Below are positions 1-9,254 of a DNA stretch of 64,000 nucleotides, piece after piece. Each line of letters begins with the position of its first letter. The stretch's first letter is position 1. This stretch comes from Methylobacterium sp. Leaf465 (GTDB lineage: Bacteria; Pseudomonadota; Alphaproteobacteria; Rhizobiales; Beijerinckiaceae). The notes under the pieces were generated by a model. The model saw only the letters and a program-made list of their open reading frames with translations. It was not told where the DNA came from and ran no database searches. The stretch is from the NCBI RefSeq assembly GCF_001424705.1, contig NZ_LMRA01000001.1, positions 497,546 through 561,545 on the forward strand, in the 5' to 3' direction. The translations under genes and the position numbers were made by a program.

Positions 1-96
1 GAGCGTGCGCCGAAGATCCTGTGGGGGCGTCTTGGCCTTGGGCCGGCAGGCCTCCACCAGGGGCTCCAGTTCAGACCACTGCGCGTCGCTCAGCAT
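1..96 (-). CDS. IS5-type transposase, N-terminal fragment (cut by window edge)
   Basis: Only the first 32 codons are in the window, reading off the left edge. The product starts MLSDAQWSELEPLVEACRPK, the typical opening of IS5-family transposases (an aromatic-rich 'D-x-QW' followed by 'L-x-P'), and a good Shine-Dalgarno (GGAGGG) sits just before the ATG at 96-94. Transposase catalysis (a DDE nuclease in this family) cannot be seen because that part lies outside. The terminal inverted repeat of the element should lie in the following 100-400 bases, but I could not identify it with confidence. Confidence 0.7.
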   Translation of the reverse strand, partial: MLSDAQWSELEPLVEACRPKAKTPPQDLRRTL

Positions 97-489
97 CGTC
101 CCTCCTGCATCAGAGAGACGAAAACGAAAGCCAAACCAATCCGTTCAGGCGACGACAGACCCTAACGGTATCCCACCGTCATTCTTGGGGCGCCGATCAC
201 CACTCTGGCCTTACTGGAATCGAACGCCGTGGGAGGCCTCGGTCGCTGTTCAGCGGCTGAGGCGCAGCCCGAGATCTCGCCGGTCGTTTGAGCGGAAGAC
301 CGAATGCCGACGAGGTTCAGGTCTTGATGCCCGTGAAGGTCTTCGAGATCGGCGGCTGGGCTCGCGCTTACCGATGTTCACGAGCGTCGGGACCGAACGC
401 GCAGCGGCGATGGGCGGTGTGACAATCACACCCCTGGCCTGATCAGGATCGTTCACTAGAACGCTTCTGATCACCGGGACGGCCGACAC
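97..489. other. Intergenic stretch; probably holds the end of the IS element and the kinase promoter
   Basis: About 390 bases without a supported gene. Open frames here lack recognisable protein sequence or convincing start sites. Because the transposase at the edge reads outward, one IS terminal repeat is expected in this stretch. The right part must contain the promoter of the LOV kinase that starts at 490. Confidence 0.4.
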
Positions 490-1959
490 TTGAACGACTC
501 CGAAGACGGCGCGCGCATCGACGCCGAGATCACCAGCTCCGTCGTCGGCTCCGATCCCTTCGCCGCTGCCGTGCGCGCGACGCGCATGCCGATGGTGATC
601 ACCGATCCGCGGTTGCCCGACAATCCCATCGTGTACGTGAACGACGCGTTCGTGAAGCTCACCGGCTACGAACGCCCGGAGATCATCGGACGCAACTGCC
701 GTTTCCTGCAGGGCCCCGAGACGAACCCCGAGGACGTCAAGCGGGTCAGGGACGCCATCGACCGGCGCGTCACCATCGAGATCGACCTGAAAAACCACCG
801 CAAGGACGGCATCGCTTTCTGGAACCGCCTCCTCGTCTCGCCCGTCTTCGCGCCCGACGGCGAACTGACTTACTTCTTCGCCTCGCAGTATGACGTGACC
901 CTCGAAAAGGAGCGGCTCGTCGTCCTCCAGAAGGACCGTGACGCCCTGGAGGCGGAGTCGGCCCGCCGCTCCCTCGAACTCATCGAGAGCGAGGAGCGCC
1001 TCCGATTCACCCTGAAGGCCGGACGCCTCGGAGCCTGGACGCTCGATCTCGGCGTCATGCGCCTGGTCTCGTCGGATGGGTTCAAGGAGAACCTTGGTCA
1101 CCCGCAGAATGAGCCGCTGACCTACGAGGAGATGCTCAAGGCCATCCATCCGGAGGATCTCCCCAGGAAGCTCGCGGCCCGGGACGCCGCGATTGCCGGC
1201 CACTCGGACTACGACGTCGAGATCCGTGTCATCACTCCGCGAGGCGAGACACGCTGGCTGCAGTTTCGCGGCCAGGCCTCGTACCGCGCGGATGGCACAC
1301 CTCTGAGCATCGCCGGGATCAGCCTGGACATCACGGACCGCAAGCGGGCCGAAGAGCACCGCGACCTCCTTGCGGGCGAGCTCAACCACCGCATCCAGAA
1401 CACCCTGGCGACCGTCCAATCCATCTCCCGCCAGACGCTGCGGGGTGCCGCTTCCCTGGAGGAGGCGCAGGTCGCGATGGAGTCCCGCCTACGTTCCTTG
1501 TCGGCCGCGACGGAAATGCTGGCCCGGGGCAGTGGCGATTGGGCGACTCTGACGGAGGTCGTCATTGCGGCGCTGCACCCGTTCGGCGTCGAGCAGGGTC
1601 ATCGCTTCAAGATCGGCGGACCGATCCTGCGCCTCGCACCGCGCGTCGCCCTGGCCTTCGCGCTCGCCATCCACGAACTCGCGACGAATTCCGTCAAGTA
1701 CGGTTCCCTCTCGCGGGACGACGGTCGGGTGATCGTGAGCTGGGATATCGTGGACGGGTCCAGTCCCGACCGGCTCTGGTTCCAGTGGCAGGAGGTCGGT
1801 GGACCCCGGGTCTCGCGACCGACGCGGACCGGCTTCGGCTCCCGCATGATCGAACGCGCCCTGGCCCAGGAGATCGGAGGGACGGCGGAGATCGATTACC
1901 GCCCGCGCGGCGTCGTGTTCACGGCCGAGGCGCCGCTGCTGGAGATCACCCGAGACTGA
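490..1959 (+). CDS. LOV-PAS-HWE histidine kinase (blue-light sensor)
   Basis: 489 residues. Residues about 25-135 form a LOV domain with the flavin-binding signature GRNCRFLQG; Cys70 is the expected photo-adduct cysteine. A second PAS domain follows (about 165-285), then an HWE-type kinase module: phospho-acceptor His300 in ELNHRIQN, an N-box IHELATN (about 394-400) and the WxE motif WQE at 433-435 that names the HWE family. There is no membrane segment, so it is a soluble photoreceptor kinase. The start is a TTG at 490; it follows GGGACGG at a reasonable distance and keeps the usual short N-terminal lead before the LOV core. The convergent single-domain receiver protein at 2011-2385 is the obvious candidate phosphorylation partner. 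LOV-HWE kinases in alphaproteobacteria control stress or lifestyle responses; the output here is unknown. Confidence 0.9.
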   Translation: MNDSEDGARIDAEITSSVVGSDPFAAAVRATRMPMVITDPRLPDNPIVYVNDAFVKLTGYERPEIIGRNCRFLQGPETNPEDVKRVRDAIDRRVTIEIDLKNHRKDGIAFWNRLLVSPVFAPDGELTYFFASQYDVTLEKERLVVLQKDRDALEAESARRSLELIESEERLRFTLKAGRLGAWTLDLGVMRLVSSDGFKENLGHPQNEPLTYEEMLKAIHPEDLPRKLAARDAAIAGHSDYDVEIRVITPRGETRWLQFRGQASYRADGTPLSIAGISLDITDRKRAEEHRDLLAGELNHRIQNTLATVQSISRQTLRGAASLEEAQVAMESRLRSLSAATEMLARGSGDWATLTEVVIAALHPFGVEQGHRFKIGGPILRLAPRVALAFALAIHELATNSVKYGSLSRDDGRVIVSWDIVDGSSPDRLWFQWQEVGGPRVSRPTRTGFGSRMIERALAQEIGGTAEIDYRPRGVVFTAEAPLLEITRD

Positions 1960-2010
1960 AGGGGCGCCGTTCGGTCTGGTATCCTCATTCTGGTAAACGC
2001 CATCCAGACG

Positions 2011-2385
2011 TCAGGCCGCGTGGTGGATGGCGTCGACGACCTGGGAGGAGCTGTACGGTTTGGCGACGAACAACCCGTGATCCGGCATGTCCCGATTCGC
2101 GAACCGGTTGCGTCCCGAGGTCACGACGAGCCGGATGTCGGGCCAGGCGTGGTGGACGCGCTCGGCCAGGGTCACTCCGCACATAGACCCGGGCATATCG
2201 ACGTCCGTGAAGAGCACGCCGATGTCCGAACGCTCGTGAAGGATGAACCAGGCTTCATCGGCTTGACGTGCCTCGACCACCGAGAAGCCGGCATCCTCCA
2301 GCATGTCGACCGCCATCATGCGGACGAGGTCATCGTCCTCGACCACAAGCACCCACGATGTTTCGGGATCGCGTTTCCTCGACAT
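2011..2385 (-). CDS. Single-domain response regulator (receiver only)
   Basis: 124 residues consisting only of a CheY-like receiver: acidic pair EDDD at 16-19, phospho-acceptor Asp61 in LFTDVDMPG, conserved Thr/Ser near 89-90 and Lys109 in AKPY. No DNA-binding or enzymatic output domain follows, so it should act by protein contact or as a phosphate sink. It sits tail-to-tail with the LOV-HWE kinase, with about 50 bases between the stop codons. That pairing is common for HWE kinases, so a functional pair is likely though not proven. Confidence 0.88.
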   Translation of the reverse strand: MSRKRDPETSWVLVVEDDDLVRMMAVDMLEDAGFSVVEARQADEAWFILHERSDIGVLFTDVDMPGSMCGVTLAERVHHAWPDIRLVVTSGRNRFANRDMPDHGLFVAKPYSSSQVVDAIHHAA

Positions 2386-2613
2386 TGCTGTTCAACAAGC
2401 GACCTCCGGAACGGTTGCCTGTGGGACTGTTAGGCCCAGGGGTATTCCCGACCTTGGCCGTCTCGGTGTTTGATCCCGCGGTGTGGTGATATGGCTGAGC
2501 ACCATGCTGCGAGGGACGCGCTCTAGTCCGGGTTCTCCCCGGAAGCGGGGCACTCCGTCGCGCGATCCGGTGACGTGAAGAAAGCGTAAGGGCGCTGGCC
2601 CGGCGCTGCGGCG

Positions 2614-3693
2614 TCAGCCCGGCAGCTTTGCCAGGGCGGCGGCGTCGCGCCCGACCACGGGGGCGAGCTGGGGCATGCCCTCGGCCTTCATGCGCTCTAC
2701 CAGCCCGACCTTGATCTTCGGGATCAGCCCGGGACCGGCATAGACGAGGCTCGAATAGAGTTGGAGCAGGCTGGCGCCGGCCCGGATCTTGGTCCAGGCG
2801 GCCTCCGCCGAGTCGATGCCGCCGACGCCGACCAGGGGAAGCTTTCCGCCGACCCGCAGATAGGTCTCGGCGAGGAGACGAGTCGCCGCCGCGAAGAGCG
2901 GCCGGCCCGAGAGGCCGCCGGTCTCGCGGGCGAGGCTCGCCTCGCGAAGGGTCCCGGGCCGGGCGATGGTGGTGTTGGACACGACCAGACCCTGGACGCC
3001 GCGCCGCAGGGCGGTGGCCGTCATCGCGTCGAGGGCGTCGAGGGTGATGTCGGGCGCGATCTTCAGCAGGATGGCGGAGGCCGGATGGGTCGTGTCGCGG
3101 GCCTCGACCACCCGGGCGAGCAGCTCGTCGAGGAAGGCTTCGCCCTGGAGGTCCCGCAGGCCGGGGGTGTTCGGCGAGGAGACGTTGACGGTGACGAAAT
3201 CCACCAGCGGCGCCAGGGCGCGGGTGCAGGTCACGTAGTCGGCGAGGCGGTTGGTCGAATCCTTGTTGGCGCCGATATTGACGCCGACGCGCCCTGGCCG
3301 GCCCTGGCGGGCGGCGAGGCGGCCTCGCACCACCTCGAGGCCCTCGCTGTTCAGGCCGAAGCGGTTGATGACCGCTTGGTCCTGTGCCAGCCGGAAGACC
3401 CGGGGGCGGGGATTGCCCGGCTGCGCCTTCGGAACGACGCCGCCGACCTCGACGAAGCCGAAGCCGAGTCCGAGCAGGGCATCGGGCACCTCGGCGCCCT
3501 TGTCGAAGCCCGCCGCGAGACCGACCGGATTCGGAAACCGGCGGCCCAGGGCCTCGACGGAGAGGCGTGCATCGTCGGCCGGCGGCCGGCGCGGGGGCAG
3601 GGCGGCGAGGCCGCGCAGCGTGAGATTGTGCGCCGTCTCGGCATCGAGGCGGTGCAGCAGGGGCTTGGCCAGGGGGAAGAGAGCGCCGATCAT
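2614..3693 (-). CDS. pyrD: Dihydroorotate dehydrogenase (quinone), class 2
   Basis: 359 residues, normal for class 2 enzymes, which oxidise dihydroorotate to orotate in pyrimidine synthesis and pass electrons to membrane quinone. Visible motifs are GFDKG (62-66), NRFGLN (about 110-115), NVSSPNTPG (170-178, containing the class-2 catalytic serine), SNTT, GGLSG and the phosphate-binding GVGGI near the C-terminus. The N-terminal helix-forming stretch of the membrane-associated class is present. Its start overlaps the stop of the upstream DUF952 gene by 4 bases (ATGA), indicating translational coupling. Confidence 0.97.
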   Translation of the reverse strand: MIGALFPLAKPLLHRLDAETAHNLTLRGLAALPPRRPPADDARLSVEALGRRFPNPVGLAAGFDKGAEVPDALLGLGFGFVEVGGVVPKAQPGNPRPRVFRLAQDQAVINRFGLNSEGLEVVRGRLAARQGRPGRVGVNIGANKDSTNRLADYVTCTRALAPLVDFVTVNVSSPNTPGLRDLQGEAFLDELLARVVEARDTTHPASAILLKIAPDITLDALDAMTATALRRGVQGLVVSNTTIARPGTLREASLARETGGLSGRPLFAAATRLLAETYLRVGGKLPLVGVGGIDSAEAAWTKIRAGASLLQLYSSLVYAGPGLIPKIKVGLVERMKAEGMPQLAPVVGRDAAALAKLPG

Positions 3694-4082
3694 GCCGGGC
3701 GTCCTTCGGCACGGGGGGCCGCGCCGGCGAGGGGGGCTGCGCCGAGATCGCGCGGGAAGACGTGGCGCCCGTCGGCCCCGAGGGGCAGGTCGGTCACGGA
3801 CCGGACGGCCTTCAGGTCCAGGACGGCGTAGAGGTGCGGGAACAGATTGCCCCCCCGCGACGGTTCGTATCGCAGGGCCGGCCCGAGATCTTCGGCCTCC
3901 ACGGCGACCAGAACGAGGTCCTCGACGCCGGCGAAGTGGCGGGCCGCGGTCTCCCCCACCTGAGCGGCGGTGGAGAAATGGATGTAGCCGTCGGTGCGGT
4001 CGATCGGGGCGCCCTCGAAGCGGCCGATATCCTCGGCCCTGCGCCAGAGGGCCCGGGGGGAGATCTTGTAGATGAGCGCCAT
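3690..4082 (-). CDS. DUF952 domain protein
   Basis: 130 residues matching the DUF952 pattern: an N-terminal [10 protein letters not shown], then [12 protein letters not shown], a central [15 protein letters not shown] and a conserved aspartate/valine stretch. The family is small, cytoplasmic and of unknown biochemical role, with a fold related to ADP-ribosyltransferase-like proteins; I would not assign an activity. It is the first gene of a two-gene unit with pyrD, an arrangement common in alphaproteobacteria. The ATG at 4082 follows GGAGCGG at a good distance. Confidence 0.88.
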   Translation of the reverse strand: MALIYKISPRALWRRAEDIGRFEGAPIDRTDGYIHFSTAAQVGETAARHFAGVEDLVLVAVEAEDLGPALRYEPSRGGNLFPHLYAVLDLKAVRSVTDLPLGADGRHVFPRDLGAAPLAGAAPRAEGRPA

Positions 4083-4233
4083 GCCCGCTCCGTACCGGGT
4101 TTCGCAGGGCCGATCAAACGCCGCCGCGACGTCCGAAACTGCAACCTCACGGACTAAGTTGACATCATGAGTTGCCAGGACCCGGGGATGAAGCGACCGG
4201 CTGAATCGGCAGCCTTCGCACCATTGCCATTCG

Positions 4234-4250
4234 AGTAGAATAGTTCTACT
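4234..4250. promoter_or_regulatory. Inverted repeat, candidate operator of the HTH-S24 gene
   Basis: Arms AGTAGAA and TTCTACT separated by three bases, inside the only AT-rich part of the 4083-4300 intergenic region and about 50 bases before the HTH-S24 start. The size and symmetry suit binding by a dimeric HTH protein, so autoregulation is a reasonable inference. Confidence 0.45.
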
Positions 4251-4300
4251 TTCCTAACTCTAGGCTGGACGTCTTACCCGTAATACGCTTTGAGCTTTCG

Positions 4301-4933
4301 ATGCTGTCTCATGAACAGATTTGGACCGCAATCGACCGCCTAGCGGAACGTCATGGATTCTCCGCGTCCGGTCTCGCTCGGCGGGCCGGGCTGGACGCGA
4401 CGAGCTTCAATCGCTCGAAGCGCATCGGCCCCGATGGCCGCAAGCGCTGGCCCTCCACCGAATCGGTCTCGAAGGTGCTGGCTGCCACCGGCGCGAGCCT
4501 CGACGAATTTCTCCGTCTGATCGAAGCGCGCGATGGACCACCGCGCACCATGATCCCGCTGATCGGCATGACCCAGGCCGGCGCCGGGCGCCTCTTCACC
4601 GACGAGGGCATGCCCACCGGCGGTCCCGGCTGGGAGGAGATCGAGTTTCCGGACCTGGCCGACGATCGCGCCTTCGCCCTGGAGGTGCAGGGCGATTCAA
4701 TGGCCCCCCTCTATCGCGACGGCGACGTGGTCATCGTCTCGCCGACCGCCGGGGTCCGCAAGGGCGACCGGGTGGTGGTGCGGCTCGCGGCCGGCGAGGT
4801 GCTGGCCAAGGAACTGAAGCGCAAGACCGCACGCACCATCGAGCTCGCCTCGCTGAACCCGGACCACGAGGACCGGGTCGTCAACGTCAGCGATATCGCC
4901 TGGATCGGCCGGGTGATGTGGGTGCGCCAGTAG
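4301..4933 (+). CDS. HTH regulator with S24 (LexA-like) peptidase domain
   Basis: 210 residues. Residues about 5-70 form an XRE-like helix-turn-helix ('FSASGLARRAGLD' then 'STESVSKVLAATGASLDEF'). The second half is a LexA/CI-type S24 domain: catalytic Ser in VQGDSMAPLYRDGDVV, catalytic Lys in EVLAKELKRK, and a possible self-cleavage Ala-Gly in MTQAG at the hinge. The architecture is that of phage CI or LexA-like repressors inactivated by RecA-stimulated self-cleavage. It is not canonical LexA, whose winged helix is different. Neighbours are housekeeping genes rather than prophage, and close relatives are widespread in Methylobacterium-type genomes. Target genes are unknown; a palindrome upstream suggests autoregulation. 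Confidence 0.85.
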   Translation: MLSHEQIWTAIDRLAERHGFSASGLARRAGLDATSFNRSKRIGPDGRKRWPSTESVSKVLAATGASLDEFLRLIEARDGPPRTMIPLIGMTQAGAGRLFTDEGMPTGGPGWEEIEFPDLADDRAFALEVQGDSMAPLYRDGDVVIVSPTAGVRKGDRVVVRLAAGEVLAKELKRKTARTIELASLNPDHEDRVVNVSDIAWIGRVMWVRQ

Positions 4934-5020
4934 CGTCTCCGGCGCAGCTTTGCCGTTCTCCCGGTTGGGGGTATGCCTTGCGGCCGGAGGGGCCGCGTGC
5001 CCCGGATCGGCGGACAGGCC

Positions 5021-6136
5021 ATGGCATCGCCCCGGACGGACGATCACCCTGCGGAAAGTGCGCCGGAGGCCGGCCTCGCCCGACTGCTGACCGCCTCGGC
5101 CGTGCCGGCCGCGCTGCTGGCGCCGGACGCGCCCGGCGGCCGCATCCTCCTCGCCAACCGCGCCCTCCGCGACCTCGTCCGCCGGCCCGCCGATGCGCCC
5201 TCCGACGGCGACCTGCGCGACTGGCTCGGGCTCGCCGGTGACCGGGACTCCGGCGCCACCTTCGCGGCGGCCCTCTCCGGTGGGGCGCCCGAGGGCGTCG
5301 AGGTGCTGGCGCGCCTGGGCGGCGGTGCGGCATTCTGGGTGCAGGTCTACCTCGTCCCGGTTCCGGAAACCCCCTACCGGCTGGCGCAGGTCGTGGACGT
5401 CACCCGCCGCCACGACGCCGAGGGAGCCCTCGCACTCTCCCGTCAGCGCGAGGCGCTGGGCCTGCTCACCAACAGCGTGGCCCATGAATTCAACAACTTC
5501 CTCCAGATCCTCATCGGCTACATCGACGGGCTGAAGCGTCGTCTGGGGGACCGCGACGAGCCCTTCATTCAGCGCGCCATCGTCCGCTCCACGGACGCGG
5601 CCGAGCGCGCCACCACTCTGACCCGCCAGCTCCTGGCCTTCTCGCGCCGCATCGCGCCCGATGTCCGCCCGGTCGACCTGAACGGGCTGATCGAAGCGTT
5701 CGGCGCCCGGACTGGCCCGACGCTGCCGGCCCGGATCACCCTGGAGACCCGGACCACGCCGGGGCTCGCCTGCGGCCTCAGCAACCCGACCCAGATCGAG
5801 CTCGCCCTCAACCACATCGTGGCCAATGCCTGTGAGGCCATGCCGGCGCCCGGGCGCATCGTGATCGCGACCTTCGCGGTGCCCCCGGGGGACCGGGCCC
5901 TGCAGCGGCCCGGCGACGGCGCCGTCGGCATCACGGTGACCGACGAGGGCCAGGGCATGTCCCCCGAGATGGCGGCCCGCGCCCTCGCGCCCTTCGTCAC
6001 CAGCCGCGAGGCCGGTCGGGGTGCCGGGCTCGCCATCGTCCACGGCCTCGTGAAGCGCCAGAACGGCACGGTGTCGATCGATTCGAAGCCCGGTGAGGGC
6101 GCCACGGTCCGGATGGTGTTCCCTGCCGCGCTCTGA
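5021..6136 (+). CDS. PAS-type sensor histidine kinase (soluble)
   Basis: About 371 residues from the ATG at 5021. An N-terminal PAS-like region (about 15-130) precedes a HisKA-type helix with the acceptor His155 in SVAHEFNNFLQ, then an HATPase module with N-box (NHIVANACEAMP), DEGQGM and GAGLAIVHG. 'HEFNN' kinases of this kind often lack their own receiver or have it encoded separately. No membrane segment or adjacent response regulator is seen, so the signal and target are unknown. An upstream in-frame ATG at 4973 would add 16 residues of low-complexity sequence; I prefer 5021 because GGACAGG precedes it. Confidence 0.85.
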   Translation: MASPRTDDHPAESAPEAGLARLLTASAVPAALLAPDAPGGRILLANRALRDLVRRPADAPSDGDLRDWLGLAGDRDSGATFAAALSGGAPEGVEVLARLGGGAAFWVQVYLVPVPETPYRLAQVVDVTRRHDAEGALALSRQREALGLLTNSVAHEFNNFLQILIGYIDGLKRRLGDRDEPFIQRAIVRSTDAAERATTLTRQLLAFSRRIAPDVRPVDLNGLIEAFGARTGPTLPARITLETRTTPGLACGLSNPTQIELALNHIVANACEAMPAPGRIVIATFAVPPGDRALQRPGDGAVGITVTDEGQGMSPEMAARALAPFVTSREAGRGAGLAIVHGLVKRQNGTVSIDSKPGEGATVRMVFPAAL

Positions 6137-6251
6137 GGGGAATCCAACAGGATTCTGGCAAGAACAGCGGACTAAAACTCCGGCGCGAACGTCACCATAT
6201 CAGGAGCGGCGTCATCGCCGGACTTCCCAGTTGTTCACCAGAGGCGTTTTC

Positions 6252-7250
6252 ATGCTCACCTCCACCACTCGCCGGAAGCGCGCGGCATCCATCCTCGCGC
6301 TCGCCGCGACGCTGGTTCTCGCAGCGCCCGTCGTCGAGGCGCGTCCCGGTAGCGGCAGCAGCGGTGGCATGGGCTCGCGCGGCTCGCGCACCTACGCGCC
6401 GCCCTCGGCCACCACCACGGCGCCCGGCGCCCCGGCCCCGATCCAGCGCTCGCAGACCCAGCCCGGCCCCGCCATGGGCAATCCCGGCATGAACACCGCC
6501 GCCCAGCCCGGACGGCGCTTCGGCGGCGGCTTCATGGCCGGCCTGCTCGGCGCAGGCCTGCTCGGCGCGCTCCTGGGCGGCGGCTTCTTCGGCGGCCTCG
6601 GCGGCATCGCCTCGTTCCTCGGCCTGATCCTGCAGGTCGGCCTCGTGGTCCTGCTCGTCTCCTTCGCCGTGCGCTGGTTCCGCCGGCGCCAGGGCCAACC
6701 GGCCGCGGCCGGCCTGTCCCGCTCCAATCTCGACGGCGCCGGCGCGAATCCGGGCCCGTTGGGTGGCGCACCCCTGGGGGGCGCCCCGACGGGCGGCGGC
6801 TACGGCAACGCCCAGCGCGGTCCCGCACCGGTCCAGCCCGCGCAGGCGCGTCCGGTCCAGATCGGACCGGGCGACTTCGAGAGCTTCGAGATCGCCCTCA
6901 ACGACGTGCAGGCTGCCTATGGCCGTGAGGATGCGGCCGCGCTCCGCAACCTCGCCACCCCGGAGATGGCCGGCTACTTCCTTGAGGAGTTGCGCGCCAA
7001 CGAGGCACGCGGTGTCGTCAATCGGATCTCGGACGTGAAGCTGCTGCAGGGCGACCTCTCCGAGTCCTGGGGCGAGGGCAATGCCGAGTACGCCACGGTG
7101 GCGATGCGCTACGCGATCAAGGATGTGACTCTCGACCGTAAGACCCAGCGGGTCGTCGAGACCGGCGAGCCCGAGGCGGTCGAACTGTGGACCTTCGTGC
7201 GCGAGCGCGGCGGCCGGTGGATCCTCTCGGCGATCCAGCAGGGTCGCTGA
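6252..7250 (+). CDS. Tim44-like domain protein, membrane-associated
   Basis: 332 residues from the ATG at 6252. It has a signal-like hydrophobic start (SILALAATLVLAAPVVEA), a Gly/Pro/Ser-rich linker, a strongly hydrophobic glycine-rich segment (about residues 95-140) and a C-terminal Tim44-like (Tim44/MBA1) domain of about 130 residues beginning near GDFESFEIALNDVQ and ending ELWTFVREPGG-like. Bacterial members are inner-membrane-associated proteins of unclear role, named for similarity to the mitochondrial import motor subunit. It ends just before a strong hairpin shared with the convergent rsmA. Confidence 0.85.
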   Translation: MLTSTTRRKRAASILALAATLVLAAPVVEARPGSGSSGGMGSRGSRTYAPPSATTTAPGAPAPIQRSQTQPGPAMGNPGMNTAAQPGRRFGGGFMAGLLGAGLLGALLGGGFFGGLGGIASFLGLILQVGLVVLLVSFAVRWFRRRQGQPAAAGLSRSNLDGAGANPGPLGGAPLGGAPTGGGYGNAQRGPAPVQPAQARPVQIGPGDFESFEIALNDVQAAYGREDAAALRNLATPEMAGYFLEELRANEARGVVNRISDVKLLQGDLSESWGEGNAEYATVAMRYAIKDVTLDRKTQRVVETGEPEAVELWTFVRERGGRWILSAIQQGR

Positions 7251-7283
7251 ACGACCGACATCGGCGATGAGCCGCTGAAAACG

Positions 7284-7317
7284 AAGGGCCCGCGCGGAGA
7301 TGTCCGCGCGGGCCCTT
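7284..7317. terminator. Bidirectional hairpin terminator
   Basis: A perfect 15-bp stem (left arm 7284-7298 AAGGGCCCGCGCGGA, right arm 7303-7317) with a GATG loop, placed between the stop codons of two convergent genes (Tim44-like and rsmA). A-rich bases lie on the left side, so it could work in both directions. Confidence 0.85.
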
Positions 7318-7338
7318 CCGCGTTTCAGGAGGCGGCGA

Positions 7339-8199
7339 TCAGGCGGGCCTGTAAGCCTGCGCCATCGCCACGAAGGCCGAGACCGGCACTTCCTCCGCCC
7401 TTGCCGTCTCGGGGATGCCGGCCGCGTCCAGAAGCCGGGCCGGATCGGGCACTGCCGCCTTGAGGCTCTGACGCAGCATCTTGCGCCGCTGCCCGAAGGC
7501 CGCCCGGGTGATCGCCTCCAGGGCCTGAACCGAACAGGCCAGCGGCTCGCGCCGGGGCGTCAGCCGCACGATGGAGGACGTCACCTTCGGTGGTGGCACG
7601 AAGGCCGAGGGCGCCACGTCGAAGAGGATGTGGGCCTCGGTCCGCCAGCCGCAGAGGACGCCGAGGCGGCCGTAATTGGCGCGGTCGTCCTGGTCGGCGA
7701 CGATGCGCTCGGCCACCTCGCGCTGGAACATCAGTGTCAGGGAATCCCACCAGGGCGGCCAGGCTGCGCTGGCGAGCCAGCCCACCAGCAGGGGCGTGCC
7801 GATGTTGTAGGGCAAGTTGGCGACGATCCGTACCGGCCCCGTGCCGATCAGCGGCACCGGGTCGAAGCTCAGGGCATCGGCATCGACCACGTCGAGGCGC
7901 CCCGGATAGTGCGCCGCGATCTCGGCCAGCGCCGGAAGCGCGCGGGGATCGCGCTCGATGGCGATGACCCGGGCGGCGCCCTCCGCCAGGAGCGCACGGG
8001 TGAGGCCGCCGGGGCCGGGGCCGATCTCGACCACGGTCACGCCGTCGAGCGGGCCAGCCGAGCGGGCGATCCGTCCCGTGAGGTTGAGGTCGAACAGGAA
8101 GTTCTGCCCGAGCGCCTTCTTAGGCTCCAGGCCGTGCCGGCGCACCACCTCCCGCAGGGGCGGCAGGCCATCGCTGCTGATGCTTCCGTCCTCGCTCAC
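7339..8199 (-). CDS. rsmA: 16S rRNA (adenine1518/1519-N6) dimethyltransferase
   Basis: 286 residues, the usual length. RsmA (KsgA) dimethylates two adjacent adenines in the 3' helix 45 of 16S rRNA during small-subunit maturation. The N-terminal KKALGQNFL (28-35) and SAM-binding [10 protein letters not shown] (58-67) are clear, with the catalytic NLPYNI at 128-133. It overlaps the upstream pdxA by 4 bases and is the last gene of the lptF-lptG-lptD-pdxA-rsmA run, the same coupling (lptD/pdxA/rsmA) known from many proteobacteria. Confidence 0.97.
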   Translation of the reverse strand: MSEDGSISSDGLPPLREVVRRHGLEPKKALGQNFLFDLNLTGRIARSAGPLDGVTVVEIGPGPGGLTRALLAEGAARVIAIERDPRALPALAEIAAHYPGRLDVVDADALSFDPVPLIGTGPVRIVANLPYNIGTPLLVGWLASAAWPPWWDSLTLMFQREVAERIVADQDDRANYGRLGVLCGWRTEAHILFDVAPSAFVPPPKVTSSIVRLTPRREPLACSVQALEAITRAAFGQRRKMLRQSLKAAVPDPARLLDAAGIPETARAEEVPVSAFVAMAQAYRPA

Positions 8200-9248
8200 G
8201 CGCCGGCCTTCACGAGACGGGCGGCGAGGCGGAGCGCCGCCATCAGGCTGTCGGGTCGTGCGATGCCCTTGCCGGCGATGTCGAAGGCGGTGCCGTGGTC
8301 CGGCGATGTCCGGATGAAGGGCAGGCCGAGGGTGACGTTCACGCCCTCGTCGAAGGCCAGGGTCTTGATCGGGATCAAGGCCTGGTCGTGGGTCGGCGTC
8401 AGGGCCACGTCGTAGGTCTCCCGGGCCCGCGCATGGAACAGGGTGTCGGCGGGCAACGGCCCGCGGATGTCGATGCCCTCGCTCTGCAACTGCAGCACCG
8501 CCGCCTCCAACACGTCACGATCCTCCGTGCCCATGGTGCCGTTCTCGCCCGCATGTGGGTTGAGGCCGGACAGGACGAGGCGCGGCCGGGCGAGACCGAA
8601 GCGCCGGCGCAGGTCCTCCGCCACGATGCGGGCGGTGCGCAGGACGAGATCCTGCGTCAGCAGGTCGGGCACCCGCCGAAGGGCGACGTGAATGGTCACC
8701 GGCACCACCGCCAGGGTTTCGCTCCACAGCATCATCACAGGAAGCGGCGGGATCTCGCCGGGCTCCACCGCGCAGGCGGCCAGGAACTCGGTATGGCCCG
8801 GATGCGCGAAGCCGACCTGCGTCAGGACGTACTTGGCGATCGGATTGGTGACGAGGGCGGTCGCCGCCCCGGCACGGACGAGGGTCACCGCCGTGGTGAT
8901 CGATTCCAGCGTCGCACCGGCATTGGCGGAATCCGGCCGGCCCGCCACGGTATGAATGGCGGCGCCACTGGGAAGGGCCATCACCGGCAGGGCGCGCCCG
9001 AAGACTTCGGTGGCGAGATCCGGGCCGACATCCGCGATGGGAACTCGCAAGTTCAGTTCGCTCGCCCGCCGCTCGATGAAGGCGGGGTCGCCGATCAGGA
9101 AGAAGGGCGGCAGCCCGGGCCCTGCGTCCCGCAGGCGCCAAGCCATGAGGGCGAGTTCCGGTCCGATGCCGGCCGGATCTCCGAGGGTGAGGGCGATCGG
9201 CCCATGCAGGCTGCTCACCGCAACACTCCGTGTCGTTCCAGGGGCCAA
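8196..9248 (-). CDS. pdxA: 4-hydroxythreonine-4-phosphate dehydrogenase
   Basis: 350 residues. PdxA oxidises 4-phosphohydroxy-L-threonine in the DXP-dependent pyridoxal phosphate pathway, using NAD and a divalent metal. Visible are [13 protein letters not shown] near the N-terminus, [16 protein letters not shown] (metal His), [20 protein letters not shown] and the C-terminal [15 protein letters not shown]. The usual YHDQ is THDQ here. The start at 9248 gives about 15 extra residues before the conserved core; a GTG at codon 9 or 11 is an alternative. It overlaps rsmA by 4 bases. Confidence 0.95.
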   Translation of the reverse strand: MAPGTTRSVAVSSLHGPIALTLGDPAGIGPELALMAWRLRDAGPGLPPFFLIGDPAFIERRASELNLRVPIADVGPDLATEVFGRALPVMALPSGAAIHTVAGRPDSANAGATLESITTAVTLVRAGAATALVTNPIAKYVLTQVGFAHPGHTEFLAACAVEPGEIPPLPVMMLWSETLAVVPVTIHVALRRVPDLLTQDLVLRTARIVAEDLRRRFGLARPRLVLSGLNPHAGENGTMGTEDRDVLEAAVLQLQSEGIDIRGPLPADTLFHARARETYDVALTPTHDQALIPIKTLAFDEGVNVTLGLPFIRTSPDHGTAFDIAGKGIARPDSLMAALRLAARLVKAGA

Positions 9249-9254
9249 GCCGCC

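Noticed and set aside
4973..5020. Upstream ATG of the PAS kinase at 4973
   Set aside because: The added 16 residues are low-complexity and the ATG has GGGGGT directly adjacent, too close for a normal ribosome site.
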